This document shows positions 45,701-54,917 of a stretch of 64,000 nucleotides of DNA, one piece after another. The DNA is from Pseudoalteromonas luteoviolacea DSM 6061 (lineage in GTDB: Bacteria > Pseudomonadota > Gammaproteobacteria > Enterobacterales > Alteromonadaceae). Position 1 is the first letter of the stretch; every line of letters starts with the position of its first letter. The notes under the pieces are model-generated. The model did no database searches. It saw only the letters and a list, made by a program, of their open reading frames with translations, and was not told the DNA's origin. The stretch is taken from contig NZ_AUYB01000125.1 of the NCBI RefSeq assembly GCF_001625655.1, forward strand, positions 81,067 through 145,066. The letters are read 5' to 3'. The position numbers were made by a program, and so were the translations under genes.

Positions 45701-47633
45701 GGCGATTATTCCACACATTGATAAGCGCGGCACGGAAACGTGCTGACACTTTGTCAAAATCAGCTAGACCTTTGCTATCAAGTAGCATTGAGAAGTCCAT
45801 GATCCAGTTTATTTGACCATCACTTGTTTTAATCGCATACGGTGTTTCACCAATAACGCGCAGGCCAAAATTTTCTAGCATTGGCATGACATCAGATAAG
45901 TGAATAGGCTCATCTTTATGGAATAAGCTCAAACGAACAATTTGCGAGTTTGCTTCTTCTTGAGGACGGTAGAACAACATTTCTAGTTTGTTGTCATCGC
46001 TTAACTTTTCAAGCTTCTCAATGTCTACTACCGCAGCACTTGGTAGGACTTCGTCTTTATAGGCTCTAGGGAAAGCCGTCGCGTACTTGCGATTTAAGTC
46101 GTTACCACGAGCTTCACCATCACTAGCTAGTAAAGCAGTTTGTAGCTTATCTTCCCAAGTACGGGCAGCTTCTACCAAGTTATTTTCGATTTCTTTCACG
46201 TTATACTTAATGTTGTTGTCAGCTACACGAACAATGTAATGCGTTCTTGCCAGTGTAGACTCAGAGAAAAATGTGGTGAACTCAACTTTTTCGTTAGAAC
46301 CAAATGCATTACCTAACAACTTTTGAGTTTCGCGGCGAAGCGCTGTGTTATAGCGCTCACGCGGTACATAAACCATACATGAGAAGAATCTTCCGTATAC
46401 ATCTCTACGAATGAATAAGCGACACATGTCACGTTCTTGGGTTTGTAAAACACCCATAGCGACATCTAGCAACTCTGACTCACGAGCTTGCACGAGCTCG
46501 TCACGAGGATAAGTTTCTAGAATGTTTAGTACAGCTTTGTACGCATGTGTGCCTTTAGCAAAATCACACTGCTCCATAATGCGAGCAATTTTGCTTTTTA
46601 AAACAGGAACGTCTGAAGCACTGTTGTTGTAAAAACTTGATGAGAATAAGCCAATAAAGCGATCTTCACCGATTACATTGCCTTCACTATCAAAACGCTT
46701 AATTCCGACATAATCTATATGCGCCGGGCGGTGTACGCGTGACTGAGAATTGGTCTTTGTTAGGATAAGCAAATTCTTACTACGCGCTTCAAGACGTGCG
46801 ACTTCAGGTAACTCTGAAAGTAGACGGCTGCTTTCAGAAGAGTTCTTCATCAAACCTAGGCTGGAACCTGCAACTGGTTTTAACTCATAGTCACCTTGCA
46901 CTGGTACTAAGTCATACTGACGATAGCCCATAAAAGTGAAGTTATCGCGTGCGAGCCAATCTAAGAATTCAACGGCTTCGTTTAGTTCTTCTTTTGAAGC
47001 ATCATGCTTTCGGTTTGGAATGTCTTCTCCGACAGATACAAGCTTGTCTCTGACAAGCAACCAGTCTTCGACAGCAACCGATACGTCTTTTAACACCGAC
47101 TCAAGTTCGTGTGTAAAATCAGCAATTACCGAGTCATCAGTTTGACGATCTATTTCAATGAAGAAAACGGTTTTTGTAGAGGAAGATTCTTGTTCGGTTT
47201 TCAAACCTGAAATGGCAGAAATTTTATCTTGTTTGTCACGGTTGATTTTGAGAGGGCAGTGTAAAAGCAAATGCGATGCAATATTCTTACGGCTAAGTGC
47301 CATTCGCACTGAATCAACCAAAAACGGCATATCATTAGAAATGATTTCAACAATCGTATGTGACGATTGCCAGCCATCTTTTGCAACTTCAGGGTTGAAT
47401 ACACGGATTACTGCATCGTCTGAGGTATTCTTTTCTAAAGAATTCCACAAACTCAAAGCAGCACCGTAGAGGTCACTGTCGTTACGATGTGCCAAGTCCT
47501 CTTTAGACATGTTGCTGTACAAGGCTTTGGCAAATGTTTCAACGAGCGACACGTTATCGGCATGAACTTTTTTATGGATCAACTTGCAAACGTTATCAAG
47601 GATAACCGATGCTGGACCTTCACTTTGTGTCAT
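42798..47633 (-). CDS. gdhB: NAD-specific glutamate dehydrogenase, 180-kDa class
   Basis: This enzyme deaminates glutamate to 2-oxoglutarate with NAD, mainly in amino acid catabolism. It has 1611 residues, matching the large bacterial GDH class (about 1600-1620) and not the 450-residue hexameric type. The first ~700 residues are the regulatory ACT-like part (LPFLVDSVRMALS near 77). The catalytic region has RGGKVARGGLRWSDRREDFRTEV near 810, PVGSKGGFVCK near 835 (catalytic Lys) and GDMAGDVFGNGML near 980 (NAD fold), with a helical C-terminal domain. The start has AAGGAACAC upstream. It is monocistronic. Confidence 0.97.
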   Translation of the reverse strand: MTQSEGPASVILDNVCKLIHKKVHADNVSLVETFAKALYSNMSKEDLAHRNDSDLYGAALSLWNSLEKNTSDDAVIRVFNPEVAKDGWQSSHTIVEIISNDMPFLVDSVRMALSRKNIASHLLLHCPLKINRDKQDKISAISGLKTEQESSSTKTVFFIEIDRQTDDSVIADFTHELESVLKDVSVAVEDWLLVRDKLVSVGEDIPNRKHDASKEELNEAVEFLDWLARDNFTFMGYRQYDLVPVQGDYELKPVAGSSLGLMKNSSESSRLLSELPEVARLEARSKNLLILTKTNSQSRVHRPAHIDYVGIKRFDSEGNVIGEDRFIGLFSSSFYNNSASDVPVLKSKIARIMEQCDFAKGTHAYKAVLNILETYPRDELVQARESELLDVAMGVLQTQERDMCRLFIRRDVYGRFFSCMVYVPRERYNTALRRETQKLLGNAFGSNEKVEFTTFFSESTLARTHYIVRVADNNIKYNVKEIENNLVEAARTWEDKLQTALLASDGEARGNDLNRKYATAFPRAYKDEVLPSAAVVDIEKLEKLSDDNKLEMLFYRPQEEANSQIVRLSLFHKDEPIHLSDVMPMLENFGLRVIGETPYAIKTSDGQINWIMDFSMLLDSKGLADFDKVSARFRAALINVWNNRLENDGFNRLVLKAGSTGREASILRAYAKYMRQIGVTFSQSYIENTFEHYPRIANQLVELFEKKFCPQKKAAQKTLDKLVEKIYHELESVANLDDDRIIRLYVAMIDATLRTNFYQKEADGTNKSYVSFKIQPSAIPEMPLPLPAFEIFVYSPRIEGVHLRGGKVARGGLRWSDRREDFRTEVLGLVKAQQVKNTVIVPVGSKGGFVCKQLPNDREGFFREGQECYKIFIRGLLDITDNIIHGDIVPPVDVVRHDEDDPYLVVAADKGTATFSDIANGIADEYNFWLGDAFASGGSIGYDHKKMGITAKGAWESVKRHFREMDIDCQTTDFTAVAIGDMAGDVFGNGMLLSEHTRLVAAFNHMHIFIDPNPDAASSYKERARMFELPRSSWEDYDASLISQGGGIFSRAAKSITLTPEIKKMLGTKKASMTPTELIKALLMMPVDLLWNGGIGTYIKAASESDADVGDRANDALRINGSQLGAKIFGEGGNLGATQLGRIEFAAKGGRINTDFIDNVGGVACSDNEVNIKILLNGLVAEGDLTKKQRDELLYAMTDEVSELVLADCYRQTHTLSVTKSKGPATLKEKIRFIHALEKEGKLDRNIEFLPSDEELAERAAAGLDLTRPELSVLVSYSKMVLKETLVVDEITENPYYRQLLVNSFPVPLRDRFNAAMDEHPLRKEIIATKLANNIVNDMGLNFMIRMHEETGATEAEIALCYSIACATFQMSETWAEISSLDNKIPSAVQTEMLYQLRRTVRRVTRWFLRHRNKAMTIEQTIEFFAPTFADLSANLTTYMVEEESSRLAEKVAELTSEGVPEALANRIVSLSSLFSVMDLAEVANNAKRDISVVSNTYFKLGANMGLHWFLEQITAQPVANHWQALARASYREELDWQQRALSEVVLNSFEGNDDDVDTLIDQWMDNQASLLHRWQQMLAEFKTSQNHDFAKFSVALRELMLLSHNCDTSK

Positions 47634-47803
47634 TATGTGTTCCTTAATCTATACCACCTTTGAACGGTAGATTATTTGTACAGCCAATTATTAGCGTGGA
47701 GTCCAGAGGATTTTAACCTTTCTGGCGCTAATAAAAAGCTTTTTTGACAAAAACATTTGAGGCTTTTCAGCCAGTTGGTCATATATTCACAAATTGTAGA
47801 TAT

Positions 47804-47825
47804 AAATGGCCAATTAAGGCCATTT
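47804..47825 (-). terminator. Probable terminator of the DUF1302-MMPL operon
   Basis: The perfect 8-bp stem AAATGGCC/GGCCATTT with a 6-base loop lies 10 bases past the transporter stop. It is followed by TATAT rather than a solid T run, so it is weaker than the other terminators here. Confidence 0.65.
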
Positions 47826-47835
47826 AAGAGCACAA

Positions 47836-50166
47836 TTATTCACACTTTTTTTTCTGGTCTGGCCAGATAAAAGTCCCTATCGCAGGTAATAACAGTACAG
47901 CACCCAGCATATTCACAAGGAACATGAAGGTAAGCAAGATACCCATATCAACTTGGAACTTTAATGCAGAGAAAATCCAAGTACTCACACCAATCGCTAA
48001 CGTAATCCCCGTGAACAAAACAGCACTGCCCCGCTCAGCTAAAGCATTACGATATGCACTGCTTAATGGCACCCCTTGTTTCAACTGGTTCATCATTGAA
48101 GACAAGATATATATACCGTAGTCAACCCCAATTCCCACACCCAGTGCAATTACAGGTAACGTTGATACTGTTAAGCCAATTTCCAATTTCACCATCAGTG
48201 CTTGAGCCAAAGTTGACACAATATACAATGGCAATACTACAGCTATGGTTGCTCTGATACTTCTAAAGCTAATTAAGCACAAAATGATCACTGCTCCATA
48301 AACATAGATCATCATTGGCAATTGTGCAGCGGCTACTGATTCATTGGTTGCAGCCATTACGCCAATCGGGCCCGATGCTAGCTCGAAACTGACTCTATCT
48401 GTCCCCTCTTCTTTGGCGAATAGTTTAATCTGTGCAACAACGTGGTCTATCGTTTCTGCTTTGTGGTCATCCATGAAAATGATAATTGGCATTACAGAAC
48501 AGTCGCCATTTAACAGACCCGTACTTGTTTCAACACGTGAAGTTGCTTGAACAAGAGAGGCGCCATTTCTTGGTAATGTTTGCCACTTTAGGTTACCTTC
48601 GTTGTACCCTGCATTAACAGCTTGCGCCACCGAACTCAGGGACACTGCTGACTGCACTCCATCTAAGTTTTCAACACGCCACTGGAAACGACTAATTCGA
48701 TCCATTGTATCGTGCTCCGTACAGGCGGCGGGATAAGCCTCGACTAGCACTTTTAAAATGTCTGACGATATTTCATAGCGGTCAGAGATCAAGAATGTGT
48801 CTAGGTTGTATCTCGCATCTTGATGTAGTGCGGGTGCACCAGCATGCAGGTCCCCTATTCGCATATCTTTAGACTGCCAATAGCCGAATGCAAATAGTGC
48901 CGCAGAAGTGATGAGGATCAACGCAGCATAGCGCTTGTCAGTCGCAAGTACTAAGCTCTCTCTCAGGTTGGTAAATACATTATTCGCTGATGATGCACCG
49001 TCATCAACACGGCTTATTTTTGAAGAGGTATAATAAGAAGCCAAAACTGGGAGTAAGATTAAGTTAGTAAAGATAATGACAGCGACACCTAAACTCGCCG
49101 TGATTGCAAGCTCTCGAATAATACCTATGTCTATCGCTAGCAATGTCATAAAACCAATCGTATCAGAAAGCAATGCAATCCCGCCTGGAATTAGCAGTGC
49201 TTTGAAGCTAGCTTCCGCCGCCACTTTGCTGCTTACACCTTCAGAGACTTTCTTGCCAATGGCATTAATCATTTGTACACCATGGCTCACGCCAATAGCA
49301 AAGACCAAGAAAGGCACCAAAATTGACATTGGGTCAAGACCAAAACCCAAAACAGATAGCAAACCTAACTGCCAAACTACTGCTATTAACGAACATGCAA
49401 TTGGCAACAGAGTAAGTTTAAAACTCTTACAGAATAGCCAAACCATTATGAAGGTAAACAATATTGCTATTGCAAAGAACAGCACAACATCTTTCGCACC
49501 ATCAGCAATATCACCGGCCATTTTTGCAAAACCGATGATATGAATAGAGACTTTATCTGTACTCAGTGGCTCACGGATTTCTGATTCAAGTTTTTTAGCA
49601 AATGCCAAAGTATCTAGCTTCTCCTGCGTCTGAGGATCCGTCTCCATCAACTGAGCTGACACCATCGCACAAGAATAGTCACTGGCAATCATTCGCCCAA
49701 CAACTTTTGCCTTTTCAATATTTTGCTTTACAACCGCGAGACCCGTTTCATCCGCTGTAAAGTTTGCAGGGATAATTGGACCGCCAGCAAAACCGTCTTC
49801 AACCACTTCTACAAATCGAGCACTTGGCGCAAAAATCGAATTTACCAAAGGTCTATTAACGCCAGGTATAAAATAGAGTTGATCATGCACCGCTTTTAAC
49901 TGTGTGAAAAACTCGGGGTTGAATATGTCACCATCGGCATCACAGACAGAAATTAGGATGCTATTCGCTCCCCCAAACTGCTTTTCGTGCTTCAGGTATA
50001 CCTTCATGTAATCGTGATTTAGTGGAATATTTTTATTAAACGACGCGTCCAGCTGAATTTGAGTCGATTTAAAGCCTAACAGTACAGTTGTCAGTGCAAA
50101 TAGCGCAATCATCACAAAGCGATGACGAAATACAACGTAAACAAGTTGATTTAGAATTGACTGCAT
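47836..50166 (-). CDS. MMPL/RND family transporter
   Basis: This is an inner-membrane protein of 776 residues with the two-fold RND layout: one helix at about 13-31, a periplasmic loop to about 225, five or six helices (with LVFAIGVSHGVQMINAIG near 290), a second loop (about 430-620), and a second helix bundle with ALGVGIGVDYGIYILSS near 675. The acidic/Gly GIGVDYG motif in TM10 is typical of the proton-relay helix in MMPL proteins. This group exports lipids, hopanoids and other hydrophobic molecules. Here it is last in the DUF1302-DUF1329-YCF48 operon and starts at the YCF48 gene's stop. Confidence 0.92.
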   Translation of the reverse strand: MQSILNQLVYVVFRHRFVMIALFALTTVLLGFKSTQIQLDASFNKNIPLNHDYMKVYLKHEKQFGGANSILISVCDADGDIFNPEFFTQLKAVHDQLYFIPGVNRPLVNSIFAPSARFVEVVEDGFAGGPIIPANFTADETGLAVVKQNIEKAKVVGRMIASDYSCAMVSAQLMETDPQTQEKLDTLAFAKKLESEIREPLSTDKVSIHIIGFAKMAGDIADGAKDVVLFFAIAILFTFIMVWLFCKSFKLTLLPIACSLIAVVWQLGLLSVLGFGLDPMSILVPFLVFAIGVSHGVQMINAIGKKVSEGVSSKVAAEASFKALLIPGGIALLSDTIGFMTLLAIDIGIIRELAITASLGVAVIIFTNLILLPVLASYYTSSKISRVDDGASSANNVFTNLRESLVLATDKRYAALILITSAALFAFGYWQSKDMRIGDLHAGAPALHQDARYNLDTFLISDRYEISSDILKVLVEAYPAACTEHDTMDRISRFQWRVENLDGVQSAVSLSSVAQAVNAGYNEGNLKWQTLPRNGASLVQATSRVETSTGLLNGDCSVMPIIIFMDDHKAETIDHVVAQIKLFAKEEGTDRVSFELASGPIGVMAATNESVAAAQLPMMIYVYGAVIILCLISFRSIRATIAVVLPLYIVSTLAQALMVKLEIGLTVSTLPVIALGVGIGVDYGIYILSSMMNQLKQGVPLSSAYRNALAERGSAVLFTGITLAIGVSTWIFSALKFQVDMGILLTFMFLVNMLGAVLLLPAIGTFIWPDQKKKCE

Positions 50167-51161
50167 TAGTGATCAACCTCGACTATCTGGATACCCTGCT
50201 CTGTTGCGAGCACTAATTTATTGTCATGAACTACGCCAGCCATGATGGATTTACCATTTTGTAACTGTGTTGTCGTCACTTTGTCATCTTCAACTGTGAA
50301 AATAAAACCACTGTTAGCTAACATCAGTTGTTTATTTTTATAGTTTACAATGCTGTTGATCGTCGCTGCTTTTTCAACTGCGATTTTGGAAAATTGGTCA
50401 TTGCTTAGTGTCGAAGAAAATGCATTTCCTCTCAAGCCAGCAACAAGAAGACGGTCATTGTGTTTGCTAACTGCGAAAAAAGAGCCTGAGTAAAATTCTT
50501 CAAAACGTCGCCATGTCGCACCTAAGTCCTCGCTGACAGCAAAAAGGCCCATTTCACCTGCAAGGTAAATTGTCTCACCTGAGATGGCCATGCGATTAAA
50601 GTGAGGTAAGATAAATTGGGTTTCTTCCTCGTAAGCCAGAGGATCATCTTGTTTTAATTCTTCTAGATATTCGACATCATCTGGATGCACAAACTCATTT
50701 AAAAAGCGTTTATTCCATGTCTCTCCGCCGTTACTGGTTTGGTACATCATGCCATAGGCCCCAATTGCAAACCCTATGTTTTCATCTACAAACTCAATAT
50801 CTAGACAAGGTTTTTCTACTTTTGGTAGGTATTGCTGTACCTGCCAAGTGTGGCCGCCGTCCCTAGTATTTAAAATCGATGCGTCATGACCACATGCCCA
50901 CCCAACTTGGGGAGAGCTGAAGTCTACAGCCGTGAGTAAAGACTGAATTGGCACATTAGCCTGTTGCCAACTTTTACCATCTTTACTTATGACTATGCTG
51001 CCATGTTTACCTACCGCTACTATATTTTCACCGCTGTGAGTGATATCAGTTAGTAAAGTTGTTTCTGGATGCGCAACGATAAGCGCTTCGGCAGCGCCAC
51101 CTACGGCTTCACTTTGCATAACGAGAACTGCAAGCGAGGTTGCAATTAACTTCTTAATCAT
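50166..51161 (-). CDS. YCF48/BNR-repeat exported protein
   Basis: This is a periplasmic beta-propeller-like protein of 331 residues with a signal peptide (cleavage probable after SEAVG or GGAAEA). Repeated blade motifs are visible: GKSWQQANVPIQSLLTAVDF, GHTWQVQQYL, GETWNKRFL and GATWRRFEEF, each a GxTW BNR/sialidase-type turn, plus VGWACGHDASIL and NIGFAIGAYGMMY. This resembles Ycf48/HCF136 assembly-factor folds, but photosystem function is excluded by context. It probably assists the adjoining MMPL transporter; the gene pair is fused end to end (stop and start share 50166). Confidence 0.88.
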   Translation of the reverse strand: MIKKLIATSLAVLVMQSEAVGGAAEALIVAHPETTLLTDITHSGENIVAVGKHGSIVISKDGKSWQQANVPIQSLLTAVDFSSPQVGWACGHDASILNTRDGGHTWQVQQYLPKVEKPCLDIEFVDENIGFAIGAYGMMYQTSNGGETWNKRFLNEFVHPDDVEYLEELKQDDPLAYEEETQFILPHFNRMAISGETIYLAGEMGLFAVSEDLGATWRRFEEFYSGSFFAVSKHNDRLLVAGLRGNAFSSTLSNDQFSKIAVEKAATINSIVNYKNKQLMLANSGFIFTVEDDKVTTTQLQNGKSIMAGVVHDNKLVLATEQGIQIVEVDH

Positions 51162-51204
51162 TATGAATTCTCAAATAAAAAAGTCGTGAATGACTTGGAG
51201 GGAT

Positions 51205-51291
51205 AAGACTGAGCAGGCTGCTGCTCAGTCTTGGTGGTATAAACTTGATAGATCAAATTAATTGATCCTGAAAGACGTTGATTAACGTCTT
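51205..51291 (-). repeat. Three consecutive hairpins between the DUF1329 and YCF48 genes
   Basis: Three inverted repeats fill the gap: AAGACTGAGCAG/CTGCTCAGTCTT (12 bp, perfect, 51205-51232), GATCAA/TTGATC (about 51250-51267) and AAGACGTT/AACGTCTT (8 bp, 51272-51291) across the DUF1329 stop. None ends in a T run, so they look like RNA stability or processing elements inside one operon, or a partial attenuator. Confidence 0.7.
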
Positions 51292-52649
51292 CCCTCGCGA
51301 CGCAATGCACTTTGAGTAAACTCGTTGTCTTGGAAAGACTGTGTGAAGTCGTACATTTCTTCTTCGTTGTCTAAACCAATCGCTAGGTAACGGCGAGAGT
51401 TTAGATCATGATACACGTCTAAAGTACTCCAATGAGTTGGTACATCGTAATAGTTAATACCATGCGCCATTGCAACACGATACATTTGGTCTCTGTTGTC
51501 ATAAAGATCAGCTACATGGATCTGCCAGCTATCCTCATCAATGAAGAATACGCGCTTCTTGTAAATGTGACGAGTACCTTCTTTTAAGTTGGCTTCAACA
51601 ACCCATACGCGGTGTTTTTCATAACGAACATGTTCAGGATTAATATGACCAGCTTTCAAAATATCATCGTATTTAAGCGAGTCACTGTGCAACTTATAGC
51701 TGTTATAAGGAATGTACATTTCTTTTTTGCCCTTCAACGTCCAGTTGTAACGGTTTGGAGAGCCGTTAAACATGTCGAAGTCATCTGTTGTACGCAAGCT
51801 GTCAGACGCTGTTCCAGGCGCATCATATGCAACATTTGGTGCTCGACGAACACGACGCTGACCAGTGTTATATGTCCAAGCTTGACGTGGAGTCAAAATT
51901 TGATCCATTGTCTCATGTACTAGTAGAGCAGTACCTGCCAAGCGTGCTGGCTCTGTCACTTTTTGTTTAAACTTAAACAATACGTTCGATTTTTGTAACT
52001 CTTCTGGCGTTGCATTTGGATCTGAATATTTTACAAGTAGCTTTTCATCAAAGCCGATGATGTTATAAGAGCCAGATGCAGTTGGCATCGCTTGTCCACC
52101 GTTACGTGCAATAGACAACCCGCGATATCTTAGAAGGTGATTCCAAATCGCTTCAAGACCATTTTTTGGAATTGGGAAAGGAATACCAATCGCAGTATTT
52201 TTAATCCCGTTACCACCTTCAATCAACTCAGCAGTAGATGCGTATTTTTTAGTGGCGTCATATACAAATTGAGGGTAAGCCGCACTTCTACGCGTTGGGT
52301 AAACATTCATTTTAAACGTATCTGGGTACGTTTCAAATAACGCAATTTGACCTGGGCTGAGATTGTCTTTGTATTTATCTAAGTTATTTTTATCAATAGT
52401 AAAAAGAACTTTGTCATCTGCAAACGGATCAGGGTGATGCATACCAGGTTTAAAGTTTGCTGGTGGCTTTGTAATACCACCTGTCCAAGCAGGAATAGAG
52501 CCGTCAGCATTGCCAGCTATTTCTGCGCCAATTGGCGACAGGTCATTACCTAAGCGAGCAACTTCTTCCGCTGTCATTTTCGCGACAGCAATAGGCGCAG
52601 CCATTATTGTCATTATTGATGCTGCTAAAATAGTAGGTTTTCTAAACAT
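51282..52649 (-). CDS. DUF1329 family periplasmic protein
   Basis: This is an exported protein of 455 residues with a signal peptide (cleavage probable after PIAVA, near residue 23). The mature protein starts with the family pattern LGNDLSPIGAEIAGNADGSIPAWTGG and goes on with PFADDKVLFTID, YPTRRSAAYP, FPIPKNGLEAIWNHL near 155, RRVRRAPNVAYD near 270 and DMFNGSPNRYNW. DUF1329 proteins are usually encoded beside DUF1302 and MMPL genes. I recall the family being likened to the LolA fold, which would suit a lipid-carrying periplasmic role; that is inference. It lies 11 bases after the DUF1302 gene. Confidence 0.9.
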   Translation of the reverse strand: MFRKPTILAASIMTIMAAPIAVAKMTAEEVARLGNDLSPIGAEIAGNADGSIPAWTGGITKPPANFKPGMHHPDPFADDKVLFTIDKNNLDKYKDNLSPGQIALFETYPDTFKMNVYPTRRSAAYPQFVYDATKKYASTAELIEGGNGIKNTAIGIPFPIPKNGLEAIWNHLLRYRGLSIARNGGQAMPTASGSYNIIGFDEKLLVKYSDPNATPEELQKSNVLFKFKQKVTEPARLAGTALLVHETMDQILTPRQAWTYNTGQRRVRRAPNVAYDAPGTASDSLRTTDDFDMFNGSPNRYNWTLKGKKEMYIPYNSYKLHSDSLKYDDILKAGHINPEHVRYEKHRVWVVEANLKEGTRHIYKKRVFFIDEDSWQIHVADLYDNRDQMYRVAMAHGINYYDVPTHWSTLDVYHDLNSRRYLAIGLDNEEEMYDFTQSFQDNEFTQSALRREGRR

Positions 52650-52660
52650 AACGAAAGCCC

Positions 52661-54778
52661 TTAAATTGAGTACTTAATATTAAATGATACAAAATCACGG
52701 TCAGAGAAGGTGTTTGTCGCACCACCATCCCAGAAGGTGTTATAACCTAGGTCAAACGACCATGCATTTTGATAACTAAAGTTGAGTGTAACACCCATTG
52801 ATTTACGGTCTTCAACAAATAAATACATTGGGTCTGGTGTCGTACCATTCACATCGTGAGAAAATACGATACGTGGTGAAAAGTTCACACCTGAGAATAA
52901 GTTGTTATACTCACCTTTCGCGATTAAACGATAACCCCATGATGATGCTGTAGGGAATGGGTTTGTTTCAGGACCATTAGAAACCGCCTGATGGATAAGG
53001 TCGTAGTTGCGACCTTCAATACCCTCTATCGTGCCACTACGGCCTGTACCAGCAACGTTTAAACGCAACTCGTCATATGAAGGCATATCTTTGATAGTTA
53101 CCGCACCTACTTCACCAACAACCGCCCAGCTATCAGCACCAAGTGATGGTCCAAATAAATGCGTAGCAGTAAACTGTGCTTGTAACGTGTCTTTCAATAC
53201 ATAACCTTGAGCAACCTCACCTGGGTTTACATATGCGACATCATTACCTTGGCTTAATTGAGAGAAGCCTGCAAAATCATCACGAATACCCGCTGCAGCC
53301 AATTGCTCAACCATACCAGCATATAACAATTCAACATCGTCAATTTGCAAAGGTTCATCTTGACGGTATGCAAACTCACCAGAGAATGCAGTCTCGCCAA
53401 TCGCAGTATTAAAACTCAAACCGTATAGCTTAATATCTTCTGGGTAAACCAGTACTGCCTGAGTAAACGCATTAAGTTGAGTAATGTTGTCTTCAGTTAC
53501 TTGATTGTTAGTAATGAACTGAATATCACTTTGAATTGCTTGTTGAGTGAAGTTCGACGCTTTACCTGAGATAAGCGGTCTGCGGCTATGATAGTTAATG
53601 TGGTAAAGCGCAATTTCAGTATCGTTAAGCTCTGGAATAAACATTCCAAGTCGAATACCGAACTGGCCGCCATCATCAGCATCTGTTTTGCCCGCATCAC
53701 CCTTGCCTTTTAACGCAACGCGCGTTGGATAAGCTAGGTACATTGATGATAGCATTTGCAAAGCCTCAGCGCTTTGTAAAACATTTTGATCTGTTACATC
53801 TAGACCTTGCGCAGATAATGCGCCAATCCAATTTGCTTGCAAGCTATTCAATGCATCCGTTAAATGGTGTAGATCTACATCGGGATTAGATGTAAAGCCT
53901 AACTGTACGTTTTGTCCGTAACCATTAGAGGAAGCAAAGTCATTAGTAGAAAAATAACTACCTGAAGGTGGTAAGCGCGTTTCCTGCCACTCGTACTGAT
54001 AAAATGCCTCTAGCGTAATATTCTCTGTGATACCCAATGAAGCCCAAAGCATTCCTACTGGAATAAATGCTTCTTTTAATTCAGAACCAGGCGCTCTCAA
54101 TCTGTCGATATCAACAGGATTAACGTTGATACCATGAGAAATTAAAGTACTTTCACCCCAGTTAATAACTTGCTGACCTAAACGGATTGAAAGTGGATTA
54201 TTACCACCGTTTAAATCAAAGTCAGCCCACACAAAAGCGTCAAGCAAACGTATGTCCGAACAAACTTGCTCTTTTGTCTCGTCGTCATCACATGGATCTA
54301 CTGACTTCCCAGATACAGGGTTGCGATACGCAAAGTCACCATCTTCCATTGCAAAGTCATAGAAATACATAAAGCGAGAGAAGAAACCGTAATTGTCATG
54401 AGTAATCGCAAATTCATGAGTGCCTTTTAGCAACTGAGAAAATGTATCACCCGAGTCAAAGTTTAAGTTACCTGCATCGCCATTATTCGAGTATGCACCT
54501 GGTTGAGACCAAACTTGAGAAGAAGAGTAAAGCGTATTGCCCGTAGATGCGTTATAGCCGGTCCAGTCAAAGCGTGGATGGTTACTCTTACCTATGATGT
54601 TAAAGTCTCTGTCTTCTACACGAATGCTCTGACCATATGAAAATGTTGAGTCGAATGTTATTTCAAAATCACCGACTTGAAAGTTGGCAGCGTGCACTGG
54701 CATACCAACTGTTCCAAAAATGGCTGCTCCAAGCCCAAGCATAATCTTGTTCTTAGTAAAGCGCGCTTTTTTTATCAT
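52661..54778 (-). CDS. DUF1302 family outer-membrane-barrel-like protein
   Basis: This is an exported protein of 705 residues with a signal peptide (cleavage after PVHA, near residue 30). The mature part starts NFQVGDFEITFDSTFSYGQSIR and consists of alternating beta-strand stretches, with IRLGQQVINWGESTLISHGINVNPVD near 195-225 as the family hallmark. It ends in amphipathic strands (FSDRDFVSFNIKYSI), consistent with an outer-membrane beta-barrel. It is first in the operon, with GGGGGAG before the ATG. No function is established that I know of; an outer-membrane channel for a hydrophobic substrate is inferred from partners. Confidence 0.88.
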   Translation of the reverse strand: MIKKARFTKNKIMLGLGAAIFGTVGMPVHAANFQVGDFEITFDSTFSYGQSIRVEDRDFNIIGKSNHPRFDWTGYNASTGNTLYSSSQVWSQPGAYSNNGDAGNLNFDSGDTFSQLLKGTHEFAITHDNYGFFSRFMYFYDFAMEDGDFAYRNPVSGKSVDPCDDDETKEQVCSDIRLLDAFVWADFDLNGGNNPLSIRLGQQVINWGESTLISHGINVNPVDIDRLRAPGSELKEAFIPVGMLWASLGITENITLEAFYQYEWQETRLPPSGSYFSTNDFASSNGYGQNVQLGFTSNPDVDLHHLTDALNSLQANWIGALSAQGLDVTDQNVLQSAEALQMLSSMYLAYPTRVALKGKGDAGKTDADDGGQFGIRLGMFIPELNDTEIALYHINYHSRRPLISGKASNFTQQAIQSDIQFITNNQVTEDNITQLNAFTQAVLVYPEDIKLYGLSFNTAIGETAFSGEFAYRQDEPLQIDDVELLYAGMVEQLAAAGIRDDFAGFSQLSQGNDVAYVNPGEVAQGYVLKDTLQAQFTATHLFGPSLGADSWAVVGEVGAVTIKDMPSYDELRLNVAGTGRSGTIEGIEGRNYDLIHQAVSNGPETNPFPTASSWGYRLIAKGEYNNLFSGVNFSPRIVFSHDVNGTTPDPMYLFVEDRKSMGVTLNFSYQNAWSFDLGYNTFWDGGATNTFSDRDFVSFNIKYSI

Positions 54779-54917
54779 TATTTCTCCCCCTTGTGGCGGG
54801 TAAATCTAATCAAGTTATTGTTTTTTGTTGTCGTAACGATAGAAGCGAAAATTGAAAATTACAAATTTTACGCGTTCGTTCGGTGCATTTTTAACTTTTT
54901 AGCCCGTCTTTTAACCT

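Noticed and set aside
49076..49543. 155-codon plus-strand frame
   Set aside because: It is antisense to the helix bundle of the MMPL transporter gene; it is a shadow frame.
50166..51161. Photosystem II assembly factor
   Set aside because: The protein has Ycf48-like repeats, but nothing photosynthetic is nearby and the organism type does not fit; the name would mislead.
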